Assembly (NCBI GenBank): GCA_022567695.1
Contig: JADFGN010000015.1
Span: 1 to 32,429 of the forward strand
Length of the DNA stretch: 32,429 nt
Reading direction: 5' to 3'
DNA from: Candidatus Poribacteria bacterium
GTDB taxonomy: Bacteria; Poribacteria; WGA-4E; PCPOR2b
Shown here in pieces: positions 1 through 7,858 of this stretch. The notes under the pieces are model-generated. The model ran no database searches, was not told the origin of the DNA, and saw nothing but the letters and a program-made list of their open reading frames with translations. The stretch's first letter is position 1; each line of letters starts with the position of its first letter. The position numbers and the translations under genes are program-made.

Positions 1-492
1 CCGAAGTGCTTTATAGACGTTAGCAAACCACCGCTGAAGGTCGCCGATCCAATTTTTAACGCCACCCGACGAATAGGCAAGATCGAACGTTCCATTTAGC
101 AAATCTTTGGGCATTCGCAACAAGTCAGCACGTACAAAGCGACAGTCGATACCGACAATATCCGCATTCTTCTTCGCAGCCTCCAACTGTTTTCCCGAAT
201 TGTCTACTCCCACTGCCCGCGCACCTGCAAGTGCCCATTGCACCGTTGAGAGTCCATATCCGCACCCCATATCCAAAACCCGTTTGTCTTTGATGTCGCC
301 GACGTACTTGCGAATCATCTCTGGCGTTAAGTCATCGACTATTATGTTATCTGGAGCTTGAGCCAACATCGTCGGTACTGCGTCCGGGTGAATGAGCGGT
401 TGAAGGTCAACAAGCCCTTCGTCCCGCTGTCGGCGCAAGGAGTCCCATGCGTGTCGATTTACTTCTGCGGCTCGGTCTGTAATTTCTGACAT
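1..492 (-). CDS. SAM-dependent class I methyltransferase, 3' end beyond window
   Basis: The reverse strand is open from an ATG at 492 to the window edge (164 codons, no stop), so the C-terminus is missing. About 66 residues in, the protein shows VLDMGCGYG, the glycine-rich SAM-binding motif I of class I methyltransferases. The acidic residue closing strand 2 follows in AVGVDNS, and a motif like FVRADLLRMP marks the next strand. The substrate cannot be told. The gene starts 6 nt after the stop of the ATPase gene and runs the same way, so the two are probably co-transcribed. A weak GAG precedes the ATG. The methyltransferase fold is secure; the specific role is not. Confidence 0.85.
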   Translation of the reverse strand, partial: MSEITDRAAEVNRHAWDSLRRQRDEGLVDLQPLIHPDAVPTMLAQAPDNIIVDDLTPEMIRKYVGDIKDKRVLDMGCGYGLSTVQWALAGARAVGVDNSGKQLEAAKKNADIVGIDCRFVRADLLRMPKDLLNGTFDLAYSSGGVKNWIGDLQRWFANVYKALR

Positions 493-498
493 GTAATC

Positions 499-1302
499 TC
501 ATAAATGCCTTAGAAAGGCGTCTGGATTATTCAGAAAATCTCTTGTCAATTTTACATGTTCAAGCTCATGATACTCAGTTTCTTCAATAGGAAGGTTATC
601 GAAGTTCAAGATGCATGCCTCGGGAAATGCCATTAAGATTGGTGAGTGGGTTGCAATTATGAACTGGCAATTCTGCTCTACCGCTTCCTTAAGCAGCGAT
701 AACAAACCCAACTGTCGTAATGGTGAAAGAGCAGCTTCAGGTTCATCAACTAAATAAAGACCTCTCGGAGTCATGCGCTGTTGAAATAGCTGCATGAAGC
801 TTTCTCCGTGAGAAAGTGCATCTGCGTTCTCTCCATATCGCTGGGTTAGAGCAGATTTTTCCCCAAGAGCCATGTCCAGCGCGAGGCGAACACCAAAGTC
901 ATCCGGTTTGTCTTGCAGTTCATTTTCGTATTTAGTGGCCAACGCTGTTAGTTCCGCACATGTTTGGTTAATTCGCTTTGCGAAGTTAAAGAAATCCTCT
1001 GCCCTCATGAAAAAACCGTGCTGAGTTTTCATGTGCCACACAAGTCTCAATCCAGCGGCTAATTTCCGAGCATGTGGCAAAGTTTCATCAGACTTGATGT
1101 CTTCGCCCCCAACTGTGATTGCACCAACTCCAACCGCAAGAGCTTCTAAAAACGTGGATTTGCCAGAACCATTCTCGCCAACCAGAAAAGTGACAGGCTG
1201 GCGAAACTCAACCTGCCCAAGAGCTTGGATGGCTGGGACATTAAAGGGAAATGTATCCGCTCTGCCACTTTCTTTTTTGTAAACTGCTTTTAGGTGAATC
1301 AT
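499..1302 (-). CDS. SMC/ABC-like predicted ATPase (COG3910 type)
   Basis: This 267-residue soluble ATPase has the order expected of stand-alone ABC/SMC-like ATPases. Walker A is GENGSGKST near residues 42-50, the signature LSHGES is near 163, Walker B is YLVDEPEAALSP near 180, and the switch histidine lies in IIATHSP. The short helical insertion between Walker A and the signature matches small predicted ATPases of the COG3910 group rather than transporters; there is no membrane partner nearby. Such proteins are often found alone or in defence and repair loci, and the function here is unknown. It lies just upstream of the methyltransferase gene. The Shine-Dalgarno before the ATG is poor, so the start is the least certain part. 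Confidence 0.85.
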   Translation of the reverse strand: MIHLKAVYKKESGRADTFPFNVPAIQALGQVEFRQPVTFLVGENGSGKSTFLEALAVGVGAITVGGEDIKSDETLPHARKLAAGLRLVWHMKTQHGFFMRAEDFFNFAKRINQTCAELTALATKYENELQDKPDDFGVRLALDMALGEKSALTQRYGENADALSHGESFMQLFQQRMTPRGLYLVDEPEAALSPLRQLGLLSLLKEAVEQNCQFIIATHSPILMAFPEACILNFDNLPIEETEYHELEHVKLTRDFLNNPDAFLRHL

Positions 1303-1332
1303 ATCTTATAGTTTTGGAGCAGGAAATAGATG

Positions 1333-2229
1333 TCACGGTAGAAACACATTATAGGATGAAATTAATCCGGCAGGGCGATACGACAACTTCACCCGTTTCA
1401 GATTTTCTAAGCCGGAATCGTCCATCGCATTTATCCATTGATAGTCGGTTTGCTCTCGGCAGAATTCCCGGTAGATGAATTGGGGAAGTCCCTTTAGTTC
1501 CAGCCTCGTTACCTCAAAGAGAATGCAGAAAATCTTACTGTTGAGAGGATACCCAAAGATATAGCCTTTCAGTTCACCATCAATGTAAACGACACGCCCA
1601 ATCAAACCCAATTGTGCTGCTGTCATCAGCCCTGTGCGATGCGCATGCCAAGAGTCATCTAACATGCCTTGATAGATCGGTTCATCATACTTTGCTCGTC
1701 GTTCCTGCCGCCATGAGTCGTAGAGGGCAAGGCAATCGGCGAGATAGCAGGGCTGATACGGCTCTAGCGCAGCGGCGGGATAATTCTTGACGAAGGCATT
1801 GTAAGCCGAGCGTTTGCTTTTGTAACGATTTCCTCTGAGTTGGATGAGTGCCTCAGTTTCATAGAAGTATTCCGTCTCTTTGAGGACGGCACGAAAGCCC
1901 ATCTGTTGGAAAAAAGAGACTCGCTCTTCAGGCACATTTTCGATCCGCGCAATTTGTTTGTTACGATTTGCTTGAAGCATAAAGGCATAAGATTCACGAA
2001 TCGCTCTTTCGCTCGGTGCGCTGCCCATCGGCATGATGGGCATGAAGTAATCGCCGCCGTGCTTGGCAAAAACGCAGAATCGATCATCAATAATTGCCCA
2101 ATGAAATTCGAAGAGATTCCGCCAGATGTATAGTGCCGCAAACGCATAGCTCGATAAGCGCGTGGCGGTGTGACAGGCATATCGATCGAAAAGCGATTTA
2201 TTTGCTAGTGTGAGCGGTTGTATCACCAT
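1333..2229 (-). CDS. DUF2156 (phosphatidylglycerol lysyltransferase C-terminal-like) protein
   Basis: This 298-residue protein has features of DUF2156: an N-terminal PLTLANKSLFDRY segment and a central LIQLRGNRYKSKRSAYNAF stretch. It probably adopts a tandem GNAT-like fold related to the C-terminal domain of lysyl-phosphatidylglycerol synthases. No MprF-type membrane domain is present, so it would be cytosolic, and its acceptor is unknown. A longer reading from a TTG at 2286 overlaps the upstream gene. I prefer the ATG at 2229 because family members typically begin right before this PLT motif. It follows the YkgJ-type gene after about 44 nt, so the two are likely co-transcribed. Confidence 0.75.
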   Translation of the reverse strand: MVIQPLTLANKSLFDRYACHTATRLSSYAFAALYIWRNLFEFHWAIIDDRFCVFAKHGGDYFMPIMPMGSAPSERAIRESYAFMLQANRNKQIARIENVPEERVSFFQQMGFRAVLKETEYFYETEALIQLRGNRYKSKRSAYNAFVKNYPAAALEPYQPCYLADCLALYDSWRQERRAKYDEPIYQGMLDDSWHAHRTGLMTAAQLGLIGRVVYIDGELKGYIFGYPLNSKIFCILFEVTRLELKGLPQFIYREFCREQTDYQWINAMDDSGLENLKRVKLSYRPAGLISSYNVFLP

Positions 2230-2273
2230 TCCTTGAATTGACAGATTGAAAATGGGGAGGGAGATGGGGTAAA

Positions 2274-2828
2274 TTAAATGCCGCAATCAATCAACGCACG
2301 GTTCAGCTTTTCCAGCACACGGACAATCACAACGGTCTCTTGATAAGGTCCAATTAAGCTCCAATTTGTTGCAATCATTTCAACGACCCCATCCGATTCC
2401 AGATAACTTGCGATGTGATTGATATAGGACTGGAATGTCTCGGCTTGAAATTCTGCTTCACCGAAAGGACAGATCATGTCAACACCGAGCACAATTTGCG
2501 TCCGATCTTCGTTGTACATCAGTGCGAAGGGATAGATTTGGCAGTCCAGCGGACGGATGGGATAGATGGTACATTCGCTCGTTTCGGGGTCAAAGAACGG
2601 GCAGATGTACATCTCCTTATGCGGCTTGAGTTTAATCTGCGCACTTTTCCCATCCGTCATTTGCCGAAATAAATCGGAATTTGCGCCGTCTGCAATCACT
2701 GTTTCGATTTCCGAATCTGTGAAGATTGGCGCGAGAAAACTGTCCTGATCGAGGAATCGACAGCAAACATCGCATGACAAACAAACCTTGCTCGGTACAA
2801 TCTGTTGAAGTTTTAACGGTCTTTGCAA
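2274..2828 (-). CDS. YkgJ family cysteine-cluster protein
   Basis: This 184-residue protein has two cysteine groups: CLSCDVCCR near residue 17 and a distal set CPFFDPETSECTIYPIRP followed by CQIYPF. This arrangement is that of the CxxxCxxCC (YkgJ/UPF0153) family, thought to bind zinc or an iron-sulfur centre. Its biochemical role is unknown. The start is an inferred TTG: an in-frame TAG lies only a few codons upstream, no ATG lies between, and AGGAG sits about 10 nt before the TTG. The DUF2156 gene follows closely on the same strand. A palindromic repeat lies immediately upstream (2858-2913). Confidence 0.8.
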   Translation of the reverse strand: MQRPLKLQQIVPSKVCLSCDVCCRFLDQDSFLAPIFTDSEIETVIADGANSDLFRQMTDGKSAQIKLKPHKEMYICPFFDPETSECTIYPIRPLDCQIYPFALMYNEDRTQIVLGVDMICPFGEAEFQAETFQSYINHIASYLESDGVVEMIATNWSLIGPYQETVVIVRVLEKLNRALIDCGI

Positions 2829-2857
2829 AAGATTCCGCTCCTATTACACTGTCAGAT

Positions 2858-2913
2858 GGGAGGGCAAGGCTCCTGCCGCGCCTTGAATGGTTCGGCGGGA
2901 GCCTCACCCTCCC
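2858..2913. repeat. Palindromic dispersed repeat, full hairpin copy
   Basis: Two 20-nt arms, 2858-2877 and 2894-2913, are inverted repeats matching at 17 of 20 positions around a 16-nt centre. Reading the right arm and adjoining centre on the minus strand gives a 26-nt block (2888-2913) that recurs at 31641-31666 with one difference. It sits between the promoters of two minus-strand genes, the YkgJ gene and the end of the DegT gene. It looks like a REP or MITE-like element; it has no coding capacity of its own. Confidence 0.8.
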
Positions 2914-2943
2914 AGCAACTTTGCATAATTAATTTAACAGTGA

Positions 2944-4176
2944 CTAGCACCATGTCCGTTGAATCTTTGCAACGGCTTCAACGACATCATCCATATCTCC
3001 AGCTGAACCAAGCAACTGATTCTGGAAAAGCCAAACGCTCTCTTGGCAAACTTTTTCTGTGTGTGGACACGGAGTTTCACGGATGAGGTGTGGATATTTC
3101 TGAGCCACATGCGCGATGCCAGGCTCCTGCGACAGCGGAGATCTATATCCGATTGAACAGGGAATCCCTTCTTCACTCAGCGCTTCAACAAATTTACTGC
3201 GCGATTTTCCACCGAATCCATCGGGACTGTACCTGATGCAGTACAGATGATAACCGTGTTTGGTCACCCAAGGCGCGAGTTTTGGAGGCGTTATCCCTTC
3301 AATCTCTTCAAGACCCGTCGAGAGATAAGCCGCGTTTGCATTGCGGCGATCTGTTTGGGCTTCTAACTTTTCTAGGCGGACAAGCAACAGCGCGGCGAGA
3401 TATTCTGAAGGGCGATAGTTCCAGCCGAGTCGTGGATATTCCCATCGCGCACCGCCGGGCGCACGCCCCACATTCATGAAGGCATGAACGCGATCGCCGA
3501 TGTCTTTGTCATTTGTCGTCACCATGCCGCCCTCGCCGGAGGTGAGATTCTTCGACGACTGAAAGCTGAACGCTCCGGCATCACTGAGCGAGCCAACCTT
3601 TTTGTTCTGATACTCAGCCCCATGCGCCTGCGCACAATCCTCGATCAGCGCAAGTCCGTGCTTCTGTGCAATCTGTCGTAACGCATCCATGTCGGCCGGA
3701 TGCCCACCGAGATGCACAGGCAAAATAGCCCGCGTCCGATTCGGATCGATTGCCGCTTCCACAGCCTCCGGATCGATCGTAAAATAGTCGGGGTCGATGT
3801 CCACAAAGGCAACCGTACAGCGACGGTCGAGCACAGCGCTTGCTGTTGCCACAAAGGTGTAGTCGGGAACGATAACCTCACCGCCATCACCGAAACCATC
3901 TAGATCGAGAGCCCCGGCCAACGCTGCACTAATTGCGTCTGTACCGTGTGGCATCAATACGGCGTAATTCGTGCCAGAATACCGGGCGTACTTTTCACCA
4001 AGTTCTTCTGCCTTGCCTCCGGCGATTCCTTCAGTGGCACTGAGATAGACTTCACGCAGCTTGGGTTCGATCTCTGATTCCCATTCCTCAGTGGTGTTCA
4101 ATGGCCAAGGTGACCAAGGTTTTGCTTGGAGATCGCGGACAGGTGTTCCACCATCGATTGCTAATTTATTTGCCAT
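2944..4176 (-). CDS. DegT/DnrJ/EryC1/StrS family PLP-dependent aminotransferase
   Basis: This 410-residue protein of fold type I is full length for the family, which transaminates keto-sugars and cyclitols. The PLP-binding lysine is K209 in SFQSSKNLTSGEGG. The acid that contacts the pyridine nitrogen is D180 in LIEDCAQAHGA, and PHGTDAI near 76-82 binds the phosphate. AGGAGG lies just before the ATG. The gene is last in a tight minus-strand run (Gfo/Idh, small protein, C39-like, PhyH, DegT) and follows PhyH after 30 nt. Known pathways often pair a Gfo/Idh dehydrogenase, which makes a ketone, with a DegT enzyme, which aminates it. An amino sugar or aminocyclitol product is therefore a reasonable inference, but the substrate is unknown. 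Confidence 0.93.
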   Translation of the reverse strand: MANKLAIDGGTPVRDLQAKPWSPWPLNTTEEWESEIEPKLREVYLSATEGIAGGKAEELGEKYARYSGTNYAVLMPHGTDAISAALAGALDLDGFGDGGEVIVPDYTFVATASAVLDRRCTVAFVDIDPDYFTIDPEAVEAAIDPNRTRAILPVHLGGHPADMDALRQIAQKHGLALIEDCAQAHGAEYQNKKVGSLSDAGAFSFQSSKNLTSGEGGMVTTNDKDIGDRVHAFMNVGRAPGGARWEYPRLGWNYRPSEYLAALLLVRLEKLEAQTDRRNANAAYLSTGLEEIEGITPPKLAPWVTKHGYHLYCIRYSPDGFGGKSRSKFVEALSEEGIPCSIGYRSPLSQEPGIAHVAQKYPHLIRETPCPHTEKVCQESVWLFQNQLLGSAGDMDDVVEAVAKIQRTWC

Positions 4177-4206
4177 GAAATCCTCCTATGTTTCAATCAT
4201 TGTTGT

Positions 4207-4938
4207 TCAAGCCGATTTGCCCTTGCCCCGAACCACCGCGGCAGCGACTGACCATGAGTAATCCAGATCATCTGCCTGTGCATCGCGGTAAGTGGGAATC
4301 CACACCCATCGATCTGCACCAGATCTGTTCGGGTGGCTTGCATGAAGGGTGAGGTCGTGGAAGAATACCGCGCCGCCCGCTTCAAGCTCCGCAGTGACGG
4401 CTTTGGTTTCATCTACTGCATCAGGACGAAGCCGATGCCCAAATCCGTGTCCATCATTTGCCTTGCCATCATGAACCACAGCGGCTTTGTGAGAACCGGG
4501 ATATAGTTTCAGACAGCCGTTTTCCACCGTGGCATCATCAAGGGCAACCCATAACGAGATTTTATGAGCACCATGCCAGTAGTGCCAGTCTTGGTGCCAC
4601 GGGCTTGCGAATGTCATATAATCGCTTTTAAAGACCGCCTTATCGCTGAGGAATTCGATATTTGGAGCAAGGATAACCTCTAGAATGTCGAGCAATCGCT
4701 CATCACGCACCGCCTGACGAAACACGGAGCTACGTACCGCTAAACCGACAGACACGCCGTGGTCTGCGATACGTTTCGGATCTTTACCCGCCGCCGTAGC
4801 CTCGTGCCGAATTGTCTCTAAAATATCACGAATCTCAACTTTGAGTGCTTGTGCTTCAGCTCGATCGAAAAGGTGGGGAACAATGGCATATCCATTCTGA
4901 GCGAAGGCATCACTAATTTCTGTGCGTGCCGGAGGCAT
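4207..4938 (-). CDS. Phytanoyl-CoA dioxygenase (PhyH) family protein
   Basis: This 243-residue Fe(II)/2-oxoglutarate oxygenase has the facial triad H115 and D117 in PWHQDWHYW and the distal H199 in DLTLHASHPNRS. R205 in the same segment is the likely 2-oxoglutarate anchor. Family members hydroxylate lipids, natural products or small polar metabolites, and sequence alone does not give the substrate. I chose the ATG at 4938 because AAGGAG lies at the right distance; a start nine codons further upstream has no such site. It precedes the DegT gene by 30 nt and follows the C39-like gene by 45 nt, suggesting one transcript. It is one of four divergent PhyH genes in this window. Confidence 0.92.
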   Translation of the reverse strand: MPPARTEISDAFAQNGYAIVPHLFDRAEAQALKVEIRDILETIRHEATAAGKDPKRIADHGVSVGLAVRSSVFRQAVRDERLLDILEVILAPNIEFLSDKAVFKSDYMTFASPWHQDWHYWHGAHKISLWVALDDATVENGCLKLYPGSHKAAVVHDGKANDGHGFGHRLRPDAVDETKAVTAELEAGGAVFFHDLTLHASHPNRSGADRWVWIPTYRDAQADDLDYSWSVAAAVVRGKGKSA

Positions 4939-4983
4939 TTTTTCTCCTTGATAAATACAGAACAACCGCTTGGGATTAAACGA

Positions 4984-5478
4984 TTACCTATTTTCACTGA
5001 TTAAAGGCTCCAAAATAATGATAACATTTCCCCAGAAATACCAAGCCCTTTGAAATTCTTCAATCGAAAGGACAATAGGCGCTTGCTCCAAAAGCGGATC
5101 ATTGAAATAGACATGCTGCTCATCTACACCAACAATCACAACGGCGTGTAAACTCCTTGTGGTCAAATAAGGAAGGTATTCTGTATACACGACAGCGATT
5201 ACAGGCTTTTTGATGGAAGTCAAGTATAAGCGAATCTCCATTAAATTATACGATGCGACTTCTGCGCGAAATCCCAATTCCTCCATTCGGGAGAGATTTT
5301 CCAATACACTCCCTGACTCGGCAGTTCCCAAAAGTGAGAGCAAACTTTCTTCGGAGTATTTCTCTCCTAGTTCAGCAGAAAAACTGGACATCACCATTCG
5401 GAGGGCAGCCGGAACGCTCCAAAAGTAAGCGATTTGTATCCGCTCTAACGAAAAAACTGCCGACCTTGAAGTTTTCAT
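4984..5478 (-). CDS. C39-peptidase-like protein with catalytic Cys replaced by Ser
   Basis: The 164-residue protein aligns with papain-like C39 peptidase domains. Q15 sits six residues before the nucleophile position, as the oxyanion-hole Gln does. The helix SVPAALRMVMSSF corresponds to the usual CGPAALRMVL. H111 lies in LHAVVIVGVDEQ and D127 in VYFNDP. The residue at the nucleophile position is Ser21 (codon AGC), not Cys, so the protein is probably inactive as a cysteine protease or uses Ser. There is no transporter domain and no clear signal peptide. AGGAGG precedes the ATG. The first 107 nt overlap the upstream small gene in another frame. The downstream neighbour is PhyH. Function is unknown; a binding or scaffold role is possible. 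Confidence 0.7.
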   Translation of the reverse strand: MKTSRSAVFSLERIQIAYFWSVPAALRMVMSSFSAELGEKYSEESLLSLLGTAESGSVLENLSRMEELGFRAEVASYNLMEIRLYLTSIKKPVIAVVYTEYLPYLTTRSLHAVVIVGVDEQHVYFNDPLLEQAPIVLSIEEFQRAWYFWGNVIIILEPLISENR

Positions 5479-5659
5479 TTCCTCCTGTGTAGATGATGGG
5501 CACTCTCAAAATAAATTGAGATGAATCTATCATCTCCGGTTCCCCAGCCATAAAAGCAGATCCAACTTTCAAGAGCAGATATTGATTCACGACTACCCTT
5601 GCTTCTAACCACTTCCCCTCTGGTTTAATCTTTTTATAACTAAATGGTACGGAAATCAT
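5372..5659 (-). CDS. Small conserved-looking protein of unknown function
   Basis: I do not recognise this 95-residue protein. It reads MISVPFSYKKIKPEGKWLEA, then alternates hydrophobic and polar residues (VVVNQYLLLKV, ILRVPIIYTGG, VGSFFVRADT) in a mostly beta pattern. There are no membrane helices. The ATG at 5659 was chosen because GGAGG lies five nt upstream; a longer reading to 5731 runs into the Gfo/Idh gene. Its last 36 codons (including the stop) overlap the C39-like gene in another frame. The sense of the sequence seems to fade after NRLLLE, so the true C-terminus may once have been there. Position and strand suggest co-expression, perhaps as a partner of the C39-like protein. Confidence 0.55.
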   Translation of the reverse strand: MISVPFSYKKIKPEGKWLEARVVVNQYLLLKVGSAFMAGEPEMIDSSQFILRVPIIYTGGNENFKVGSFFVRADTNRLLLERSGCPPNGDVQFFC

Positions 5660-5714
5660 AAGCCCTCCGATTGGCATCGTATAATGCGTGAGGTTTTCAC
5701 ACGACACAATACAT

Positions 5715-6776
5715 CTATTCGCTAACCTCAATACGAACCTCTTTCCCGATCTCTGCGCTTTGGAGCAAGCCCTCCATCATCTGTTGCACAATCAACCCGT
5801 GACGAAGCGGGGCTTTACATGTTTTGCCGTCGAGGATGCATTCAATGAAGTGACCTGCGATGGCATCCCAAGGTGAACCGTTTTCGGTAAGCGTGGGATT
5901 GATGTCCTCAAATTCATTATTTTTATCAGTGCGGTAAAGTGTCAACGGATGTAAACGCCCTCCAGCTTCTGTACCAAAAAGCTCAATTTGGAATTCTCCC
6001 GGTTGGTGCGATGCCCAGAAGCTTTCGATTTGTAAGCCAATTCCGTTTTCGAATCGAATAAAGCCACCGGCATAATCATCGGCTTCATACTGTTCATAGG
6101 TTTCTTTGGGAGGCCTGGTGTTGTTCCAGTAACCCAACCCTCGCGGCCCAAACTTTGCGCCCGCAGCCCCCAAAACGCCTACAGGCCTCGGCAAGCCCAA
6201 AATCCACCACACGGCGTCAAGCACATGGACGCCCATGTCACGAAAAGCGCCACCACCTTTCTTAATGAACCCCAAGTTCCATGCGGGAATGCCGCTTCGT
6301 CGAACACTACGCGCTCTGGCATAGTACAATTCGCCGAAATATCCATCTCGAGCGAGATTGCCCAGATGTTGACACGGCGGACCAAAGCGTGTGGAGAGAG
6401 ACATCATATTGACTACACCAGCGGTCTCTGCCTCCGCGACCAGCGTCCTCGCGGCTTCCTCTGAATCGGCAAGTGGTTTTGTCACCATCACATGCTTGCC
6501 GTTTCGTACAACCTCCAGTGCGACGGGAACATGCCACTGATTTGGGGTACCAACGAACACGGCATCAATTTCGGGGTCTTTGCACATCTCCTTATAATCG
6601 GTGTAAAATTTGACCTCTCCCGGCAGGTCTTTGGCAAATTCTTCCATCCGATCTTCAAGTAGATCGCAGAGCGCAACCACTTCTCCACGAGGATTTCCTG
6701 AAAGGGCTTGACCATTGGGTTTACCGATGCCCATACCAACAACTGCAATTCGTACTTTGTCTTTTGTTGATGTCAT
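5715..6776 (-). CDS. Gfo/Idh/MocA family oxidoreductase
   Basis: This 353-residue NAD(P)-dependent dehydrogenase has an N-terminal Rossmann fold (VRIAVVGMGIGKPNG). The cofactor-contacting motif is VTKPLADS, with Thr in place of the usual Glu of EKP, though the Lys remains. The catalytic segment is GGGAFRDMGVHVLDAVWW with the expected Asp and His. Family members oxidise or reduce sugars, inositols and related alcohols. I chose the ATG at 6776, which has GGAG nine nt upstream, over the in-frame TTG five codons earlier. It is probably the first gene of the minus-strand run ending in the DegT aminotransferase, an arrangement that suits making an amino sugar or aminocyclitol. Confidence 0.92.
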   Translation of the reverse strand: MTSTKDKVRIAVVGMGIGKPNGQALSGNPRGEVVALCDLLEDRMEEFAKDLPGEVKFYTDYKEMCKDPEIDAVFVGTPNQWHVPVALEVVRNGKHVMVTKPLADSEEAARTLVAEAETAGVVNMMSLSTRFGPPCQHLGNLARDGYFGELYYARARSVRRSGIPAWNLGFIKKGGGAFRDMGVHVLDAVWWILGLPRPVGVLGAAGAKFGPRGLGYWNNTRPPKETYEQYEADDYAGGFIRFENGIGLQIESFWASHQPGEFQIELFGTEAGGRLHPLTLYRTDKNNEFEDINPTLTENGSPWDAIAGHFIECILDGKTCKAPLRHGLIVQQMMEGLLQSAEIGKEVRIEVSE

Positions 6777-6970
6777 CAGAGTTTTCTCCAAAACTGTCGT
6801 GCATAAGGTGTGAACGTAATGAACTTATCAAATCCTCAATACATGATACTCAACGCGAGTGCAAATTACGCTTTTGGATGATTCAGGATACAGGGTTCAA
6901 ACGTGTATCTTGAACCTTGCATCTTGCATAAGCGCAGTCTGTGACCGTTTACGGCATATCTGTGGTTTTT

Positions 6971-7534
6971 CTAAAACGGCCGACCTCTGGAGTTAAGCGC
7001 AGAAGGGACTTCGTTGTTGATAGGCTTAATCGATTTTAGGTAAGCGAAAATTGCTTTGAGGTCTTCATCGCTCATGTTCGCGTAATTTTTCGTTGGCATG
7101 GGAGGGAAGACTTTTCGATTGCCCTGCACACCTTGATGAAGCCCTGTGCGCAAGGTATCGATGAACATCTTCTCCGTCCATTCGCCCAGCCCTGTCTCTT
7201 TATCGGGAGTCAAGTTCGCAGCAAAAGATGTCCCGAATGGGCCGGAAAACGCAGTCATCGTTATTGATGTCAACACGAAAATTCCCTGTTGCATCATACT
7301 GAAATCATATTTGGGGTACGATTCATTAGCGGGGTGTCCCGCGAGATACATGCTCATATCTAAGGATGCACCTTTGCGCGGTGTATGACACGACCCGCAA
7401 GCACCGATGGTATCAACAAGGTATTTCCCCCGCTGAATCCGATCGCCTTGACTCTGTGCATAGTTAAGGCTAAATAGAATTAATATCAGTGCAGAAAAGG
7501 TCGTCACGCCAAAAATCCAATGCCTTTTGTTCAT
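6971..7534 (-). CDS. Exported c-type cytochrome, single heme
   Basis: The 187-residue protein begins with a signal peptide or anchor (MNKRHWIFG then TTFSALILILFSLNYAQS). It carries one heme-c site, CGSCH, at residues 46-50 in IGACGSCHTPRKG. A probable distal Met ligand lies in KVFPPMP. The end, MSDEDLKAIFAYLKSIKP, is the closing helix of class I cytochromes. The pattern RGKYLV...CHTPR...NLTPDKETGLGEWT resembles cytochrome subunits or domains of membrane alcohol and sugar dehydrogenases. It would act in the periplasm as an electron carrier. No dehydrogenase partner is adjacent. AAGGAG precedes the ATG. Confidence 0.93.
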   Translation of the reverse strand: MNKRHWIFGVTTFSALILILFSLNYAQSQGDRIQRGKYLVDTIGACGSCHTPRKGASLDMSMYLAGHPANESYPKYDFSMMQQGIFVLTSITMTAFSGPFGTSFAANLTPDKETGLGEWTEKMFIDTLRTGLHQGVQGNRKVFPPMPTKNYANMSDEDLKAIFAYLKSIKPINNEVPSALNSRGRPF

Positions 7535-7858
7535 ACCAAATTCTCCTTGATTATACAGATTGAAATGCTATTATATCACTGCTCATTGGCATTTGCAACA
7601 CCTTCATTAAGATCTGGAAGTGGTAGCAGAAACACAACTCGGAAGATAAAGAAAAGACTTGATTGCCTCTGAGAAGTTTGCTAAACTGGATATACGAGAA
7701 AAATGTCATCTCATACCAATTTGCAATAAAAAGGAGAATCTGATTTGGAGTGCGAAAACAGAGTTTTTGCACTTCAGAGATGTGACTTCGATTAACGCGG
7801 GTTGGTATCAATACATTACAAAGTGATAGCTGTTCCAAAAAATAAGAAAGGGACAACG
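7535..7858. other. Divergent intergenic region, no gene seen
   Basis: This 324-nt stretch separates the divergent cytochrome (minus) and HIT (plus) genes, so it should hold promoters for both. A reverse-strand ORF of about 100 codons exists, but its composition and lack of a Shine-Dalgarno argue against a real gene. I see no RNA gene or clear repeat. Confidence 0.5.

Noticed and set aside
2229-2286. TTG start at 2286 for the DUF2156 gene
   Set aside because: It overlaps the upstream gene and adds 19 residues before the usual family start; the ATG at 2229 is more economical.
6792-6970. Stretch between Gfo/Idh and cytochrome genes with repeated TTGAACCTTGCATCTTGC-like runs
   Set aside because: The similarity is low-complexity and no hairpin or second copy of convincing length was found in the window.
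7551-7856. Reverse-strand ORF of 101 codons between the cytochrome and HIT genes
   Set aside because: No Shine-Dalgarno, no recognisable motif, unusual residue composition, and it spans the region where divergent promoters should lie.
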